22,461 nt of DNA, taken from positions 1 through 22,461 of the forward strand of contig JAEUQE010000073.1 in NCBI GenBank assembly GCA_016789785.1, written 5' to 3'. How positions within the stretch are numbered: the stretch's first letter is position 1; each line of letters opens with the position of its first letter. The translations under genes were made by a program, and so were the position numbers. The DNA comes from Bryobacterales bacterium. GTDB lineage: Bacteria > Acidobacteriota > Terriglobia > Bryobacterales > Bryobacteraceae. Positions 1 to 7,977 of the stretch are shown here, piece by piece. The notes under the pieces were generated by a model. It searched no databases, had not been told where the DNA came from, and was given only the letters and a program-made list of their open reading frames with translations.

Positions 1-2
1 CT

Positions 3-158
3 GCCCGTTTTCGCCGGTCCGTCACAGGTGAGCCCCGCGCGCCACTCTGCGGCATGGGCATCTGCTTTGAATGCCGCGTGACGGTGGACGGTGTCCCCCA
101 TGTGAAGAGCTGCCAAGTCCCCTGCCGCGACGGGATGGAGGTCCGCACGGATGCCTGA
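3..158 (+). CDS. (2Fe-2S)-binding protein, C-terminal part (HcnA / sarcosine-oxidase-alpha N-terminal type)
   Basis: The gene is cut by the window edge; the open frame runs in from position 3 and stops at TGA 156-158. About 51 residues are visible. They contain CGMGICFEC (a Cys-x4-Cys-x2-Cys cluster) and a fourth cysteine in SCQVPC, which is the ferredoxin-type [2Fe-2S] ligand pattern of the small subunit of HcnABC-like, opine-oxidase-like and hydroxyproline-dehydrogenase-like enzymes. It would pass electrons within a membrane-associated or cytosolic amine/amino-acid oxidase complex. Its last 8 bases overlap the start of the next gene, so the two are translationally coupled and very probably subunits of one enzyme. 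The flavin-containing substrate subunit would be expected further upstream, outside the window. The family is fairly certain; the substrate is not known. Confidence 0.85.
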   Translation, partial: ARFRRSVTGEPRAPLCGMGICFECRVTVDGVPHVKSCQVPCRDGMEVRTDA

Positions 159-1389
159 TCAGGAGTTCGAGATCGTGGTAGTGGGTGCCGGCCCAGCGGG
201 TATCGCCGCCGCGTGCACCGCTGCCGAATGCGGCAAGCGTGTTGTCCTCATCGACGAGAATCCCGCGCCGGGAGGCCAGATCTGGCGAGCCGAACAGAAC
301 ACCTGGACCCAGCGGCTGGCGGCGAGCGGCTGTTCCGTACGCCCGAATTCGTCCGTGATTGACCAGCCGGAAACCGGTGTTCTTCGAATCGCCTCCGGAA
401 ACATTTCCTACCAGCTTCGTTTCAAACATCTTGTCATCGCTACGGGAGCACGCGAGCGATATCTGCCGTTCCCCGGCTGGACGTTGCCAGGCGTGTGTGG
501 CGCAGGCGGGTTGCAGGCGCTGGCGAAATCAGGATGGCCAGTGAATGGCAAGCGCATCGTCGTGGCGGGGACAGGGCCCCTGCTGCTTGCTGTGGCTGCC
601 TATCTCCACAAGCGCGGAGCACACATCACTTGTATCGCCGAGCAAGCCCCTAGATCCCGCGTAATGATGTTCGCGCTGCAATCCGGAAAGCTCCTGCAAG
701 GTGCGGGGCTGCAACTGCAACTGCTCGGCGTGCCGTACCGGTTCAACTGCTGGCCCACGGCGGCGATGGGCAAGGAACAACTCGAAGCCGTCACGCTCTG
801 CCAGGGGGATCACGAGTGGACCGAGCAATGCGACTATCTGGCATGCGGCTTCGGACTGGTCCCTAACGTCGAGCTTGCGGCGTTGTTGGGCTGCCAACTG
901 CACCGCGGTGCCGTGAAGGCCGACGAGTATCAACAAACAACCGTGCCGGGCATTTATTGCGCGGGTGAGCCAACGGGCGTGGGTGGCGTGGATCTGGCAC
1001 TGATTCAAGGCCAGGTTGCAGGCCTCGCGGCGGCAGGGTTGCCGGAGAAAGCTCGCGATCATTTCCGGCGGCGCGCAAGGTGGGTGGAGTTTCGCGCGCG
1101 CTTGGATGCCGCCTTCGCGCTGCGCGATGAATTAAGCAGGCTCGCAGTGGATGATACCGTGATCTGCCGCTGCGAGGATGTGCCCCTCGGCCAGATCCGC
1201 CAGCATCACTCCTGGCGATCAGCGAAGCTTCACACACGCTGCGGAATGGGTCCGTGCCAGGGGCGTGTGTGCGGTCCCGTAGTCGAACATCTCTTGGGCT
1301 GGCCGTTGGAATCCGTGCGTCCGCCCTTGAGTCCCGTCTCCATTAGACAACTCGCTGTTACGGACTCCGATCCGTCCACCCGTGTTTGA
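151..1389 (+). CDS. FAD/NAD(P)-dependent oxidoreductase with C-terminal BFD-like [2Fe-2S] domain (HcnB / OoxA type)
   Basis: A 412-aa protein. The N-terminus holds a dinucleotide-binding GAGPAGIAAA at residues 12-21 with PGGQIW at 40-45. ATGARE at 97-102 and a second Rossmann glycine motif (AGTGPLLLA, 139-147) give the two-dinucleotide-fold oxidoreductase layout. The FAD-closing motif is near residues 268-280 (IYCAGEPTGVGGV). The C-terminus has C339-R-C341 and then C364-x4-C369 plus C374, matching the BFD-like [2Fe-2S] domain in the alpha subunit of hydrogen cyanide synthase, opine oxidases and D-hydroxyproline dehydrogenase. The ATG lies inside the end of the upstream [2Fe-2S] gene (8-nt overlap). 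Inference: one subunit of an amino-acid or amine dehydrogenase feeding electrons to the respiratory chain. Hydrogen cyanide production cannot be inferred, because most homologues oxidise other amines. Confidence 0.88.
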   Translation: MPDQEFEIVVVGAGPAGIAAACTAAECGKRVVLIDENPAPGGQIWRAEQNTWTQRLAASGCSVRPNSSVIDQPETGVLRIASGNISYQLRFKHLVIATGARERYLPFPGWTLPGVCGAGGLQALAKSGWPVNGKRIVVAGTGPLLLAVAAYLHKRGAHITCIAEQAPRSRVMMFALQSGKLLQGAGLQLQLLGVPYRFNCWPTAAMGKEQLEAVTLCQGDHEWTEQCDYLACGFGLVPNVELAALLGCQLHRGAVKADEYQQTTVPGIYCAGEPTGVGGVDLALIQGQVAGLAAAGLPEKARDHFRRRARWVEFRARLDAAFALRDELSRLAVDDTVICRCEDVPLGQIRQHHSWRSAKLHTRCGMGPCQGRVCGPVVEHLLGWPLESVRPPLSPVSIRQLAVTDSDPSTRV

Positions 1390-1551
1390 GAGTCTTGACC
1401 GGAGCCGCGTACCCCCGCCCAGACGAAAACTTCTCTGAATCCAGATGAGTGTTGACGGCGGCCTGCTCAGGATGGGAAATTGAGTAAAACTGAACGCATC
1501 CAGCGCGATTCTGAAATTGATGCAAGTCCCGCGTCCAATCCAGTGGAAAAA

Positions 1552-1577
1552 GGTGTATACGACCGGTGGTGCATACA
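1552..1577. promoter_or_regulatory. possible operator of the FCD-type GntR regulator
   Basis: A GTATAC palindrome at 1555-1560 sits in the context GGTGTATACGACC. In addition TGTATAC (1554-1560) and GCATACA (1571-1577) form an imperfect inverted repeat (6 of 7 positions) with centres about 17 bp apart. FCD-domain GntR proteins commonly bind TGTATACA-like sites. The site overlaps the start codon of the regulator itself, which would fit autoregulation. It was found by eye and is short, so chance remains possible. Confidence 0.35.
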
Positions 1578-2291
1578 TTGAGACGACCGTCCAGACCTGA
1601 GTCGCTGCGCACTCAGGTAGCGGACATTCTGAAAGAAGCGATCTTCAGCGGCAAATTCAAGCCGGGACAACCGCTTGCGGAAATCCGGTTGGCAAAATCA
1701 CTGAATGTAAGCCAAGCTACAGTTCGCGAAGCTCTCGGCCAGTTGGAGAAAGTCGGTTTGGTCCTGCGCATTCCCAACAAGAGCGCGGAAGTTCCCAACC
1801 TCACGATTCAGGAAGTTCGTGACCGGATTCGCATCCGGCTTGCTCTGGAAGAGATGGCTGCCGTAGAAGCCATGTTCCGCATGAGCGACGCCGAAATCGA
1901 CGAGTTGGTCGAGATCGCTGAAGAGATCGAAGCTGGCATCGAGCGCAATGAATACTTCGAAGTGAGCCAGTCGGATCTGAAATTCCATCGGGTGATATGG
2001 GAGAGATCTGGCAGTGCGGTCCTGTGGGCCACGCTCGATCAGATTGCAACTCCGCTGTTCGCGTTCCTCGGGTTGCTCCATTACGCCGAGGGTATCGACC
2101 AGCGGTCCACGAAGCCCCACGCCAGGATCATTGAATCATTCCGTTCCCGAAACGAGGAGGCCGTCCGGCGCACCGTCCGCGAGCACATGGAAGGGTCTTA
2201 TGCGCGGTTTCTTCTGGCCCCCGAGGCCAAGCTCTTGGAACTGGCAATTCCGCCCGAGCCGATCGGACCCGCGTTTGACGAAGCCGAGTAA
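1566..2291 (+). CDS. GntR-family transcriptional regulator, FadR/FCD subfamily
   Basis: A 241-aa protein with an N-terminal winged helix (residues about 13-76) and an all-helical FCD effector domain (about 85-215). The HTH core is clear (LAEIRLAKSLNVSQATVREAL). The FCD metal/ligand set is intact: D137 and H141 in DLKFH, H185 in KPHAR and H207 in REHM. This arrangement binds a metal and a small carboxylate in FadR-like regulators. The start is a GTG at 1566 preceded by AAAAAGG about 13 nt upstream; a second in-frame GTG at 1569 is equally possible. It lies 176 bp downstream of the FAD oxidoreductase in the same direction and may control that oxidase operon in response to an amino- or hydroxy-acid. 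The gap 1390-1565 shows no gene and no clear terminator. Confidence 0.9.
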   Translation: MVHTLRRPSRPESLRTQVADILKEAIFSGKFKPGQPLAEIRLAKSLNVSQATVREALGQLEKVGLVLRIPNKSAEVPNLTIQEVRDRIRIRLALEEMAAVEAMFRMSDAEIDELVEIAEEIEAGIERNEYFEVSQSDLKFHRVIWERSGSAVLWATLDQIATPLFAFLGLLHYAEGIDQRSTKPHARIIESFRSRNEEAVRRTVREHMEGSYARFLLAPEAKLLELAIPPEPIGPAFDEAE

Positions 2292-2703
2292 GAGGTCTGT
2301 ATCAGGCGGGCGAGACTAGCAAAGCCGACTCGATCCACTTCTGGCCGGAGAGGGACGGACTGGCCGTGCTCGCCAGTGGGGCAACCCCTCGGACCGCGGA
2401 TAGCGGCGCTTCGTGGACGGGCACTGCGAACGCGCCTTCCTGGGGGAGTTTCTACGCCTCCGCCGGGGGACGATGCTGGTTGGCGTTCACATTACGGGAC
2501 GCCAGATCGGTTACTCGTTCAACGGAGGGAGGTCGTTCAGCTCCCGGGCCGGCGAGCCTGCCGACCGACCCACGGCAGTGACCTTCCCCGATGCGAATCA
2601 CGGCTACCTGGCGGGCAGGCACGGAATGGTGTTCCGCTATCGCATCGTGCCGATCGATTACTTGGCGCCGGGGATGTTCGCCGCCACCGTACCAGTCCAG
2701 TAG
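2291..2703 (+). pseudogene. frameshifted remnant of a Ycf48/BNR-repeat (beta-propeller) protein
   Basis: Two overlapping frames each carry part of the same kind of repeat. The frame starting at 2291 (open to 2581) reads DSIHFWPERDGLAVLASG followed by RTADSGASW, the signature of Ycf48/BNR beta-propeller blades. The frame 2404-2703 reads GYSFNGGRSF, then FPDANHGYLAGRHGMVFRY, and ends with a natural-looking C-terminus and TAG at 2701-2703. Neither frame has a convincing start codon or ribosome site, and no N-terminal blades are present. The simplest reading is a C-terminal gene fragment broken by a frameshift between about 2404 and 2580. It could also be a sequencing error in a short gene, but the missing N-terminus argues for decay. 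The stretch 2704-2779 shows nothing recognisable. Confidence 0.5.
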
Positions 2704-2779
2704 GATAATCCTGTTCGTCTCGCCCAACTGGACGTGGCGGCCGGAGCCGGCGGCTTGTGTAGCGGGGAGGTTGGTTGCA

Positions 2780-5398
2780 TTACCGGGATGCCTCGAGCGC
2801 GAGGGCTTTTCGAGTGTCCGGATGGTCCGGGCCGACGGCACGGCGGAGGTCTGCCTGGGCTTGATCGAGGAGGGGCGCGGCCTCGCCGTTCCGGCCGGCT
2901 CCGATCAAGGCTTGCGCAAGCGCGAGCTTGATCTGTCCCGTGGCAAGCGAAGGACGCTCTCCGATCTGCTTGAGCGATTCGCGAAGGTCCCTTTCGGCGT
3001 CCGCCCAGTTCTTCATCGCCAGATGCACGCGTCCGCGCCGCGACAGCATGACCGGCAGGGAGGACGCGTCCTGGCCATGCGACCGGACCGCCTCCAGCGC
3101 GAGTTCGTAAGCACGGTTTGCGGCGGAAAGCGCGCCCTGCATGTCGCCGTTCATGAGTGCGTTTTGTGATTGCTCCGAAGAGATGGAGGCAAACGCCAGA
3201 TGGCCCTTCGGATACATTTCCCTCCAGATGGGTTCGAGTTCCGAGATCACCCGCTGCGCGTTGCGCGTGTCGTTGAGGCCTCGATAAATGGACGCTCGCA
3301 GCAGGAGCGCCTGACCCGTTACTACCTTACTGCCCGTCTCCTTTGCGCGGCTCATTCCGCGCTCCACGTAGTCGTCCGCCTCGCGGAATCGTGCCAGGTC
3401 GCGCAGGATGCGGCCATAGTTGATGAGCAGCATCGGTGATGCGGAAATCGTACGGCCGGAGCTGTTGATGGCAATGGCCCGGCGATAGATGGGCTCCGCC
3501 TCCAGCGTTCTTCCAGCCATTCCGAGCGCCAGTGCCCAATTGTTGTAGAGGGTACCGGCAAGCTGTGTCTCGTCACGCCCAAGGGCGGTCAGCATCGCGG
3601 CTGCCTGCTCGGATGTCTGAATCGCATCCAGAAAGCGGCCGTCCATGCGGTAGTCTTCCGCGAGGTCCATCTTGATGCGCAGATGCAGGAGTCCGGTGGG
3701 GGCCGTGCGCAGCAGTTGATCGGCGGCGAGGGTCCTTTCGATCGCGACTTGCGCGGTGCCGCGATGGCGGGCGATCTTGCTTCCCGAGCGCAGGCAGTAG
3801 GCTCGATCGAGGGCGTAGACGGAATCCTCCGGCAACTGGCGAAGGCCCTCCTGGAAGAGAGCTTCCGAGCGGTCGTGTTCGCCGGTCCGAACCAATTCGG
3901 ACGCCAAAGCACAAGCGGCTCTCGCCCGCGAGGACGGATCGGTGGAACGTTGCGCGAGACGGTAGGCTTCCCGGAGGACATGGAGGGCCTTGGTATCTTC
4001 GTCGAGACTGCCGTACTGCCTGCCGATGGAGACGAGTAGGTCGGCACGCTCCACTTCGGGCTGGCGCGATACCAGTCTTTCGGCGCGGCCCAGCAGTTCG
4101 CCAATGGTGACCGGCTGCCCTGGCGTGAGTCCATCGGAGAGGAGGAAGGTGTTGAGGTCGTTTGTGGTTTCGGCGCGAACCAATTGTCTGAGGGCGAAGT
4201 CACGCTGGCGGCGCGCATCCCGCGCCTGGATCACGATTCCCACAATTCCGGCGAGCGTGGCCGCAAGCGCAAGCGAGGCGAGCACAACGGCCAGCCGGTT
4301 GCGCTGGAAGAACCTGCGGGCGCGGTAACCGGCACTGTCGGGCCTGGCGAGGATGGGCGCGCGGCGAAGGAACCGTTTCAGATCGTCCGCCATCGCGGCA
4401 ACCGACGGATATCGCTCGGACGGGCTCTTTCGCAAAGCCTTCTGCGTGATGATTTCGAGATCCTTCTCGATCCGCGTCCCGCCGCACTGCGAACCGGTTA
4501 GCGGAGGCGGTGGCTCCTCGAGAATCTTTCGCATGAGGATCGCGGCGGAGTGCGGGCCGGGGCCGGCGGGATGAGTCCCCGACAAGAGAAGGTGCAGCAG
4601 GACCCCCAGGGTGTAGACGTCCGTGGCCGTGGTGACCGGCTCTCCTGAAAGCTGCTCCGGGGCGGCGTAAAGCAGAGTCATGGCTGCTCCGTCGCGGGTC
4701 GGTCCCGTTTCACCGTCTTCCATCAGCTTCGCAATGCCGAAGTCGAGCAGCTTCACCTGTCCATCCGAACGCACAAGGACGTTGGATGGCTTGATGTCAC
4801 GATGCACGATGAGGTTGGCATGGGCATGCGACACGGCCTCCATGACGTTGAGGAGCAGCCGGATTCGGGACGCGATGTCGAGGTTGTGGCGTGCGCAGTA
4901 TTGATCAATGGGTTCGCCATCGACATATTCGAGCACCAGGTACGGCTGCCCGGAGACGATGCCGGCATCCACCAGTTCGGCGATGTGTGGATGCGAAAGG
5001 CGGCCGAGGATACGGCCCTCGCGGAGGAAGCGTTCCTCGCCGTGGCCGAGCAATGCGAAGCTTAGGAACTTGACCGCCACCTGCCGTTCAAACCGGCCGT
5101 CGGTTCGTTCGGCAAGCCAGACGCTTCCCATGCCGCCCTGGGCGATGAGGGTGCGGATGGTGTAAGCGCCGATTTGGCTGCCGCGATCCGTTTCCGGCTG
5201 GAGCGGGCTCTGTTCGAGAAAGCCTTCTTCTCGGAGACGGCAGTGCTCTTCGAGAAGAGCCTGAAGCGTCGCGGCGAGATCAGCGTCTTGCGAACGAAGC
5301 GATTCGAGCAGAGCGTCACGGCCGGCTTCATCCAGATCGAGAGCCTGATCGAGATAGGGGCTGATGGCCTGCCATTGTTCCGGAGAGAGGTCTGCCAT
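2780..5398 (-). CDS. serine/threonine protein kinase with transmembrane segment and C-terminal TPR-like repeats
   Basis: An 872-aa, PknB-like protein. Residues 1-70 form a short helical lead (typical of kinases paired with this sigma class). The kinase domain spans about 79-345: glycine loop QGGMGSVW (88-94), VAVK with catalytic Lys110, HRDIKPSN (199-206), DFG (219-221) and YAAPEQ (244-249). All catalytic residues are present, so it should be active. One hydrophobic segment at about 369-390 would anchor it in the inner membrane, with the kinase domain cytoplasmic. Residues 400-872 are helical repeats of TPR type, for example LYNNWALALGMAGRTLEAEP and neighbouring units, probably outside the membrane for protein binding. 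The start codon lies 12 bp after the stop of the sigma-factor gene, so the two form one operon. Substrates are unknown. Confidence 0.93.
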   Translation of the reverse strand: MADLSPEQWQAISPYLDQALDLDEAGRDALLESLRSQDADLAATLQALLEEHCRLREEGFLEQSPLQPETDRGSQIGAYTIRTLIAQGGMGSVWLAERTDGRFERQVAVKFLSFALLGHGEERFLREGRILGRLSHPHIAELVDAGIVSGQPYLVLEYVDGEPIDQYCARHNLDIASRIRLLLNVMEAVSHAHANLIVHRDIKPSNVLVRSDGQVKLLDFGIAKLMEDGETGPTRDGAAMTLLYAAPEQLSGEPVTTATDVYTLGVLLHLLLSGTHPAGPGPHSAAILMRKILEEPPPPLTGSQCGGTRIEKDLEIITQKALRKSPSERYPSVAAMADDLKRFLRRAPILARPDSAGYRARRFFQRNRLAVVLASLALAATLAGIVGIVIQARDARRQRDFALRQLVRAETTNDLNTFLLSDGLTPGQPVTIGELLGRAERLVSRQPEVERADLLVSIGRQYGSLDEDTKALHVLREAYRLAQRSTDPSSRARAACALASELVRTGEHDRSEALFQEGLRQLPEDSVYALDRAYCLRSGSKIARHRGTAQVAIERTLAADQLLRTAPTGLLHLRIKMDLAEDYRMDGRFLDAIQTSEQAAAMLTALGRDETQLAGTLYNNWALALGMAGRTLEAEPIYRRAIAINSSGRTISASPMLLINYGRILRDLARFREADDYVERGMSRAKETGSKVVTGQALLLRASIYRGLNDTRNAQRVISELEPIWREMYPKGHLAFASISSEQSQNALMNGDMQGALSAANRAYELALEAVRSHGQDASSLPVMLSRRGRVHLAMKNWADAERDLRESLKQIGERPSLATGQIKLALAQALIGAGRNGEAAPLLDQAQADLRRAVGPDHPDTRKALALEASR

Positions 5399-5410
5399 GG
5401 CGGATACTCC

Positions 5411-5974
5411 TCAGATGCCGGAGCCGCGAACGCTCTTGTGCAGGTAGATTCGCGCCTTGTCCCAATGCCGTTGGACGGTGCGGACGGCCACGCCTCGCAT
5501 GGCGCCGATCTCCTCGAAGGAGAAGCCGCAGAAGAACTTGAGGTCGACCAGTTCGGCGAGTGGAGGATCGGTCTTCGCCAGTTCGTCAAGGGCATCGCTG
5601 ATGCGGGCGAGTTCGCGGTGGTCTTCGCCACTTGCAAGGTTTTCGACATCGAGCGAAGTGAGTTCGAATTGTCCTCCGCGTTTCTGGGCGCGGCGGTTGC
5701 GTACATGGTCAATGATCACTCCTCGCATCACGCGCGCGGCATATCCCATGAACAGGCCGCGGTCCGGAAATTCCTTGCCGCTGCGGCCCACCATGTCGAG
5801 GTACGCTTCGTGCAGGACGGTGGTCGCGCCAAGGCTTACGGGAACGGCGTTGCGGGCCAACTCGCGGCGGGCGATGCGATGGAGTTCCTTGTAGAGCGTG
5901 GCGAAGAGAGACTCGGTAGCGGGCAGATCGCCACGGGCCGCGGCTGCAAACAAGTTGTCGATGGAAGTGTCCAT
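5411..5974 (-). CDS. ECF-type RNA polymerase sigma factor (kinase-linked subfamily)
   Basis: A 187-aa protein if started at the ATG at 5974 (MDTSIDNLF). The frame stays open to 6082, but the extra 36 residues do not look like family sequence. Region 2 is recognisable at VLHEAYLDM and in GYAARVMRGVIIDHVRNRRA, followed by KRGG. Region 4 carries the DNA-binding helix-turn-helix (FSFEEIGAMRGVAVRTVQRH). The pattern fits the planctomycete/acidobacterial ECF subfamily (TIGR02999-like) that is usually encoded directly beside a PknB-type kinase, as here. No anti-sigma factor is present; in this subfamily the kinase is thought to take over that regulatory role, which is family knowledge and not shown by the sequence. 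No clear ribosome site precedes the ATG. Confidence 0.92.
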   Translation of the reverse strand: MDTSIDNLFAAAARGDLPATESLFATLYKELHRIARRELARNAVPVSLGATTVLHEAYLDMVGRSGKEFPDRGLFMGYAARVMRGVIIDHVRNRRAQKRGGQFELTSLDVENLASGEDHRELARISDALDELAKTDPPLAELVDLKFFCGFSFEEIGAMRGVAVRTVQRHWDKARIYLHKSVRGSGI

Positions 5975-6000
5975 ATCCCGAGTCCAGACCGGATTGGGTT

Positions 6001-6243
6001 GAAGATAACACACGGAGGAGGATCTGGCGGTGGTTCGATGCACCATTGCCGCCAGGAGTCCAATGCCGGCTGGAAGACTCACTGATCAAAGTGTTCCCGG
6101 ACGCCGCGCCGCCGGAATCGAAGCGCACCTTCGAAGTGCTTCTGCCGCGAAACAGGCATGCCAGTATCCAGGCGATGTTTCTTGCCGCCCGGCACCTGGA
6201 AGGGCTGTTGTTGAAGGTCGCGCCCTTGCGCGGCGATCCGGTA
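6001..6243 (+). pseudogene. N-terminal fragment of a DUF4091/GH123-like protein
   Basis: In the frame with codons starting at 6001 the translation contains CRLEDSLIKVFPDAAPP, then LLPRNRHASIQ and LKVAPLRGD, up to about 6243. This order (an L-x-K-V-F-P-D strand, then an aARN-x-x-x-S-x-Q-like segment, then a V-x-P-L strand) is what I associate with the N-terminal beta-sandwich of DUF4091/glycoside-hydrolase-123-like proteins. Similarity then dissolves into low-complexity codons and a stop at 6352-6354; the rest of the gene (normally several hundred residues) is missing. It fills the otherwise empty gap 5975-6350 upstream of the sigma factor. It is probably a decayed remnant and is not likely to be expressed. 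Confidence 0.42.
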
Positions 6244-6350
6244 GCTGCCCCTGGCCGTCCATTCTTTTTTCTCTCGACCTGTCGTTTTTGTGCTTCCGAT
6301 TGCGATGTTACTGGAGAGGGGAGGCGAGAATCCCCGATCCGGAGGAGCAG

Positions 6351-7283
6351 GTGACACACGCATCGATCGCGAAGCAGCTGGCAGTGATTCAGAAGGCTCT
6401 ACAAGATCGCGCTCCCCGTTGGGCACCGGCATTCGAGGTGCTCGCCGCTGGGGAGGAAGTGGCAAAGACGCGGTTCCTGGCGGCTCACGTGTATCGTGCG
6501 CCCTACAGCGGAAATGATCGCCGGGACAAACAAGATGCGATCGCATCTGCCTTCGAGCGGACACGGGTTGGGAACATGAGGGCTCCCCGCTTTGTGGGGT
6601 TTCTGCTCTCCGGCGTAGGCAGCAGTCTGCCGTACTTCAACGCAATCTTCAACAACATGGGCGGTGGTCACCGGCAGACCCTCTTTCGCCCCGAGCACAG
6701 TGCCGCTCCTCCTCTGTCGTCCTGTGTGGATCTCCCGGACCGGTTCAAGCGAACCATGGGTGAGGTGATGAAGAACCTGGACGCGTTGCAGAAGGCCGTG
6801 CTTTCGGCGCCGAAGGAGATTCCCTCGGAGCATGCGGAGAACGCTCTGGCGGCGATGCTGTTGGCGCCACTACTCTATCCTCCAGTGAAGCCACCGGACG
6901 CCGTGGAAGTCGCGGTGCTGATGGAGTGGACCATGTGGTGTACCTACGTGCCCTTGCTTTCGAGGGAAACGCGGCAGGATCAGTCCCGCAAGCGGGCTCG
7001 GCATTCCGAACTGGTGGATTTGAGCGGGATGTTCTTCCGGTTGAAGGAACTGGCGCTTCACAAGAAAGTGAAAGTTCCGCCTGAGATGAGCAATCTGGAT
7101 CAGTTCCGGCGTAACTGGGAGGAAGCTGGAGAAGCCGGTGTTACGGTCATGCCCAAAGAGATCGACATGCCGATTCCCGCGCCTGCCGCGGTGAGCACCT
7201 GGATCGCCGCGGACGACGCGAAATCGAGAGACATGGTGAGAAACGCGAGCCGGCATATCCGGCCCGCGGAGGCGAGGCTTTGA
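6351..7283 (+). CDS. hypothetical protein upstream of an Hcp-family gene
   Basis: A 310-aa protein of unknown function. The start is taken as GTG 6351 because GGAGGAG (6341-6347) sits just before it. The frame is open back to 6030, but that extension overlaps the neighbouring remnant and the sigma upstream region and does not look like protein. There is no signal peptide. The protein is mostly helical and charged: an N-terminal helix (IAKQLAVIQKALQDRA), a glycine-rich turn (GFLLSGVGSSLPYFNAIFNN), a central aliphatic stretch (ALAAMLLAPLLYPP), then a tryptophan-containing helix (VLMEWTMWCTYVPLL) and a proline-rich tail (MPIPAPAAV). It lies 67 bp before the Hcp-like gene on the same strand, so it may be a partner or cargo of that protein. 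I recognise no domain. Confidence 0.75.
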   Translation: MTHASIAKQLAVIQKALQDRAPRWAPAFEVLAAGEEVAKTRFLAAHVYRAPYSGNDRRDKQDAIASAFERTRVGNMRAPRFVGFLLSGVGSSLPYFNAIFNNMGGGHRQTLFRPEHSAAPPLSSCVDLPDRFKRTMGEVMKNLDALQKAVLSAPKEIPSEHAENALAAMLLAPLLYPPVKPPDAVEVAVLMEWTMWCTYVPLLSRETRQDQSRKRARHSELVDLSGMFFRLKELALHKKVKVPPEMSNLDQFRRNWEEAGEAGVTVMPKEIDMPIPAPAAVSTWIAADDAKSRDMVRNASRHIRPAEARL

Positions 7284-7350
7284 GTTGCGGCGACGCGGAC
7301 GGCGAGTCTGGTTGGTTTCCGATTATGAGCGTTTCGCAAGGGAAAGGTGA

Positions 7351-7800
7351 GTGGACAAGATGCCTTGGTACATGAAGTTTCCAGGTATCGCTGGCAGGGG
7401 GAAGGGCGCCTATACCGGGTGGATCGAGTTGGACGGTGTGAGCCTGGGCTCCCAGCAGTACGGCGCCAGCGCCAATACGGAACGGGGGATGTTGCCCCTG
7501 GAGATTTCCGTCTTCAAGAAGATGGACGGCGCGAGCCCTCTTCTCATGGAAACGCAGCTAAGGAGTACGATTGTTGGCGATGTAATCCTGGAGTTGACCC
7601 GGGCCGAACGGGGCAAGGACTACGCTGTGGTCCGCATTGAGCTTTCCGGCGCTCGGATCGAATACCGGGCAGGTTCCGGGATGGACGAGGCTTGGGACAT
7701 CGGATACGCTAAGGCCAAGTCAATCGGCCCACTCCAATTGGCTTTGCGAGCGGCCGTCGGGTCGGTGGCGGCAGCGGTAGTGGGGCGTCCGGCCCGGTAA
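7351..7800 (+). CDS. Hcp-family (type VI secretion tube-like) protein
   Basis: A 149-aa protein beginning at GTG 7351, or at ATG 7360 (AAGGGAAAGG lies at 7338-7347). The order of motifs is that of the Hcp family (T6SS_HCP): an N-terminal YMKFPGIAG strand, GWIELDGVSLG, an EISVFKKMDGASPLL segment, VGDVILELTRAE and a final strand with ARIEYRAGSG. In type VI systems Hcp stacks as hexamer rings to form the inner tube, and secreted Hcp proteins can also carry effectors. The C-terminal 30 residues (small and aliphatic, ending in AAAVVGRPAR) extend past the usual barrel. No sheath, baseplate, VgrG or ATPase gene is visible here, so it is an orphan copy at this locus. The gap 7801-8037 has no gene. 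Confidence 0.8.
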   Translation: MDKMPWYMKFPGIAGRGKGAYTGWIELDGVSLGSQQYGASANTERGMLPLEISVFKKMDGASPLLMETQLRSTIVGDVILELTRAERGKDYAVVRIELSGARIEYRAGSGMDEAWDIGYAKAKSIGPLQLALRAAVGSVAAAVVGRPAR

Positions 7801-7977
7801 CCGGCCCAGGCGGGCTGCTCTCGAGGCCGTCGGGGCGACACAGGTTCGGCGCTCGGTCTTTCGATTTGCGGATCGCAAGACCTACTAGGGGCCAGGCGAT
7901 GCGTCGAATCCGGTGCGCGGCAGTCTGGCCGACCGACCGAGGCGCAGGTATGGCGGGAGCCCGATTGGCCAGTGGTC

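Noticed and set aside
2780..5398. Several long plus-strand frames opposite the kinase
   Set aside because: They are GC-driven shadow frames; kinase motifs are unambiguous on the minus strand.
5975..6082. Longer sigma factor starting at 6082
   Set aside because: The extra 36 residues do not resemble any sigma factor and the family start matches the ATG at 5974.
6030..6350. N-terminal extension of the 310-aa protein frame back to 6030
   Set aside because: No protein-like pattern, overlaps the DUF4091-like remnant and the sigma upstream region; a good ribosome site supports GTG 6351 instead.
7855..7882. GGTCTT/AAGACC hairpin after the Hcp gene as terminator
   Set aside because: An inner TTGCG/CGCAA stem competes with it and no T-run follows on either strand.
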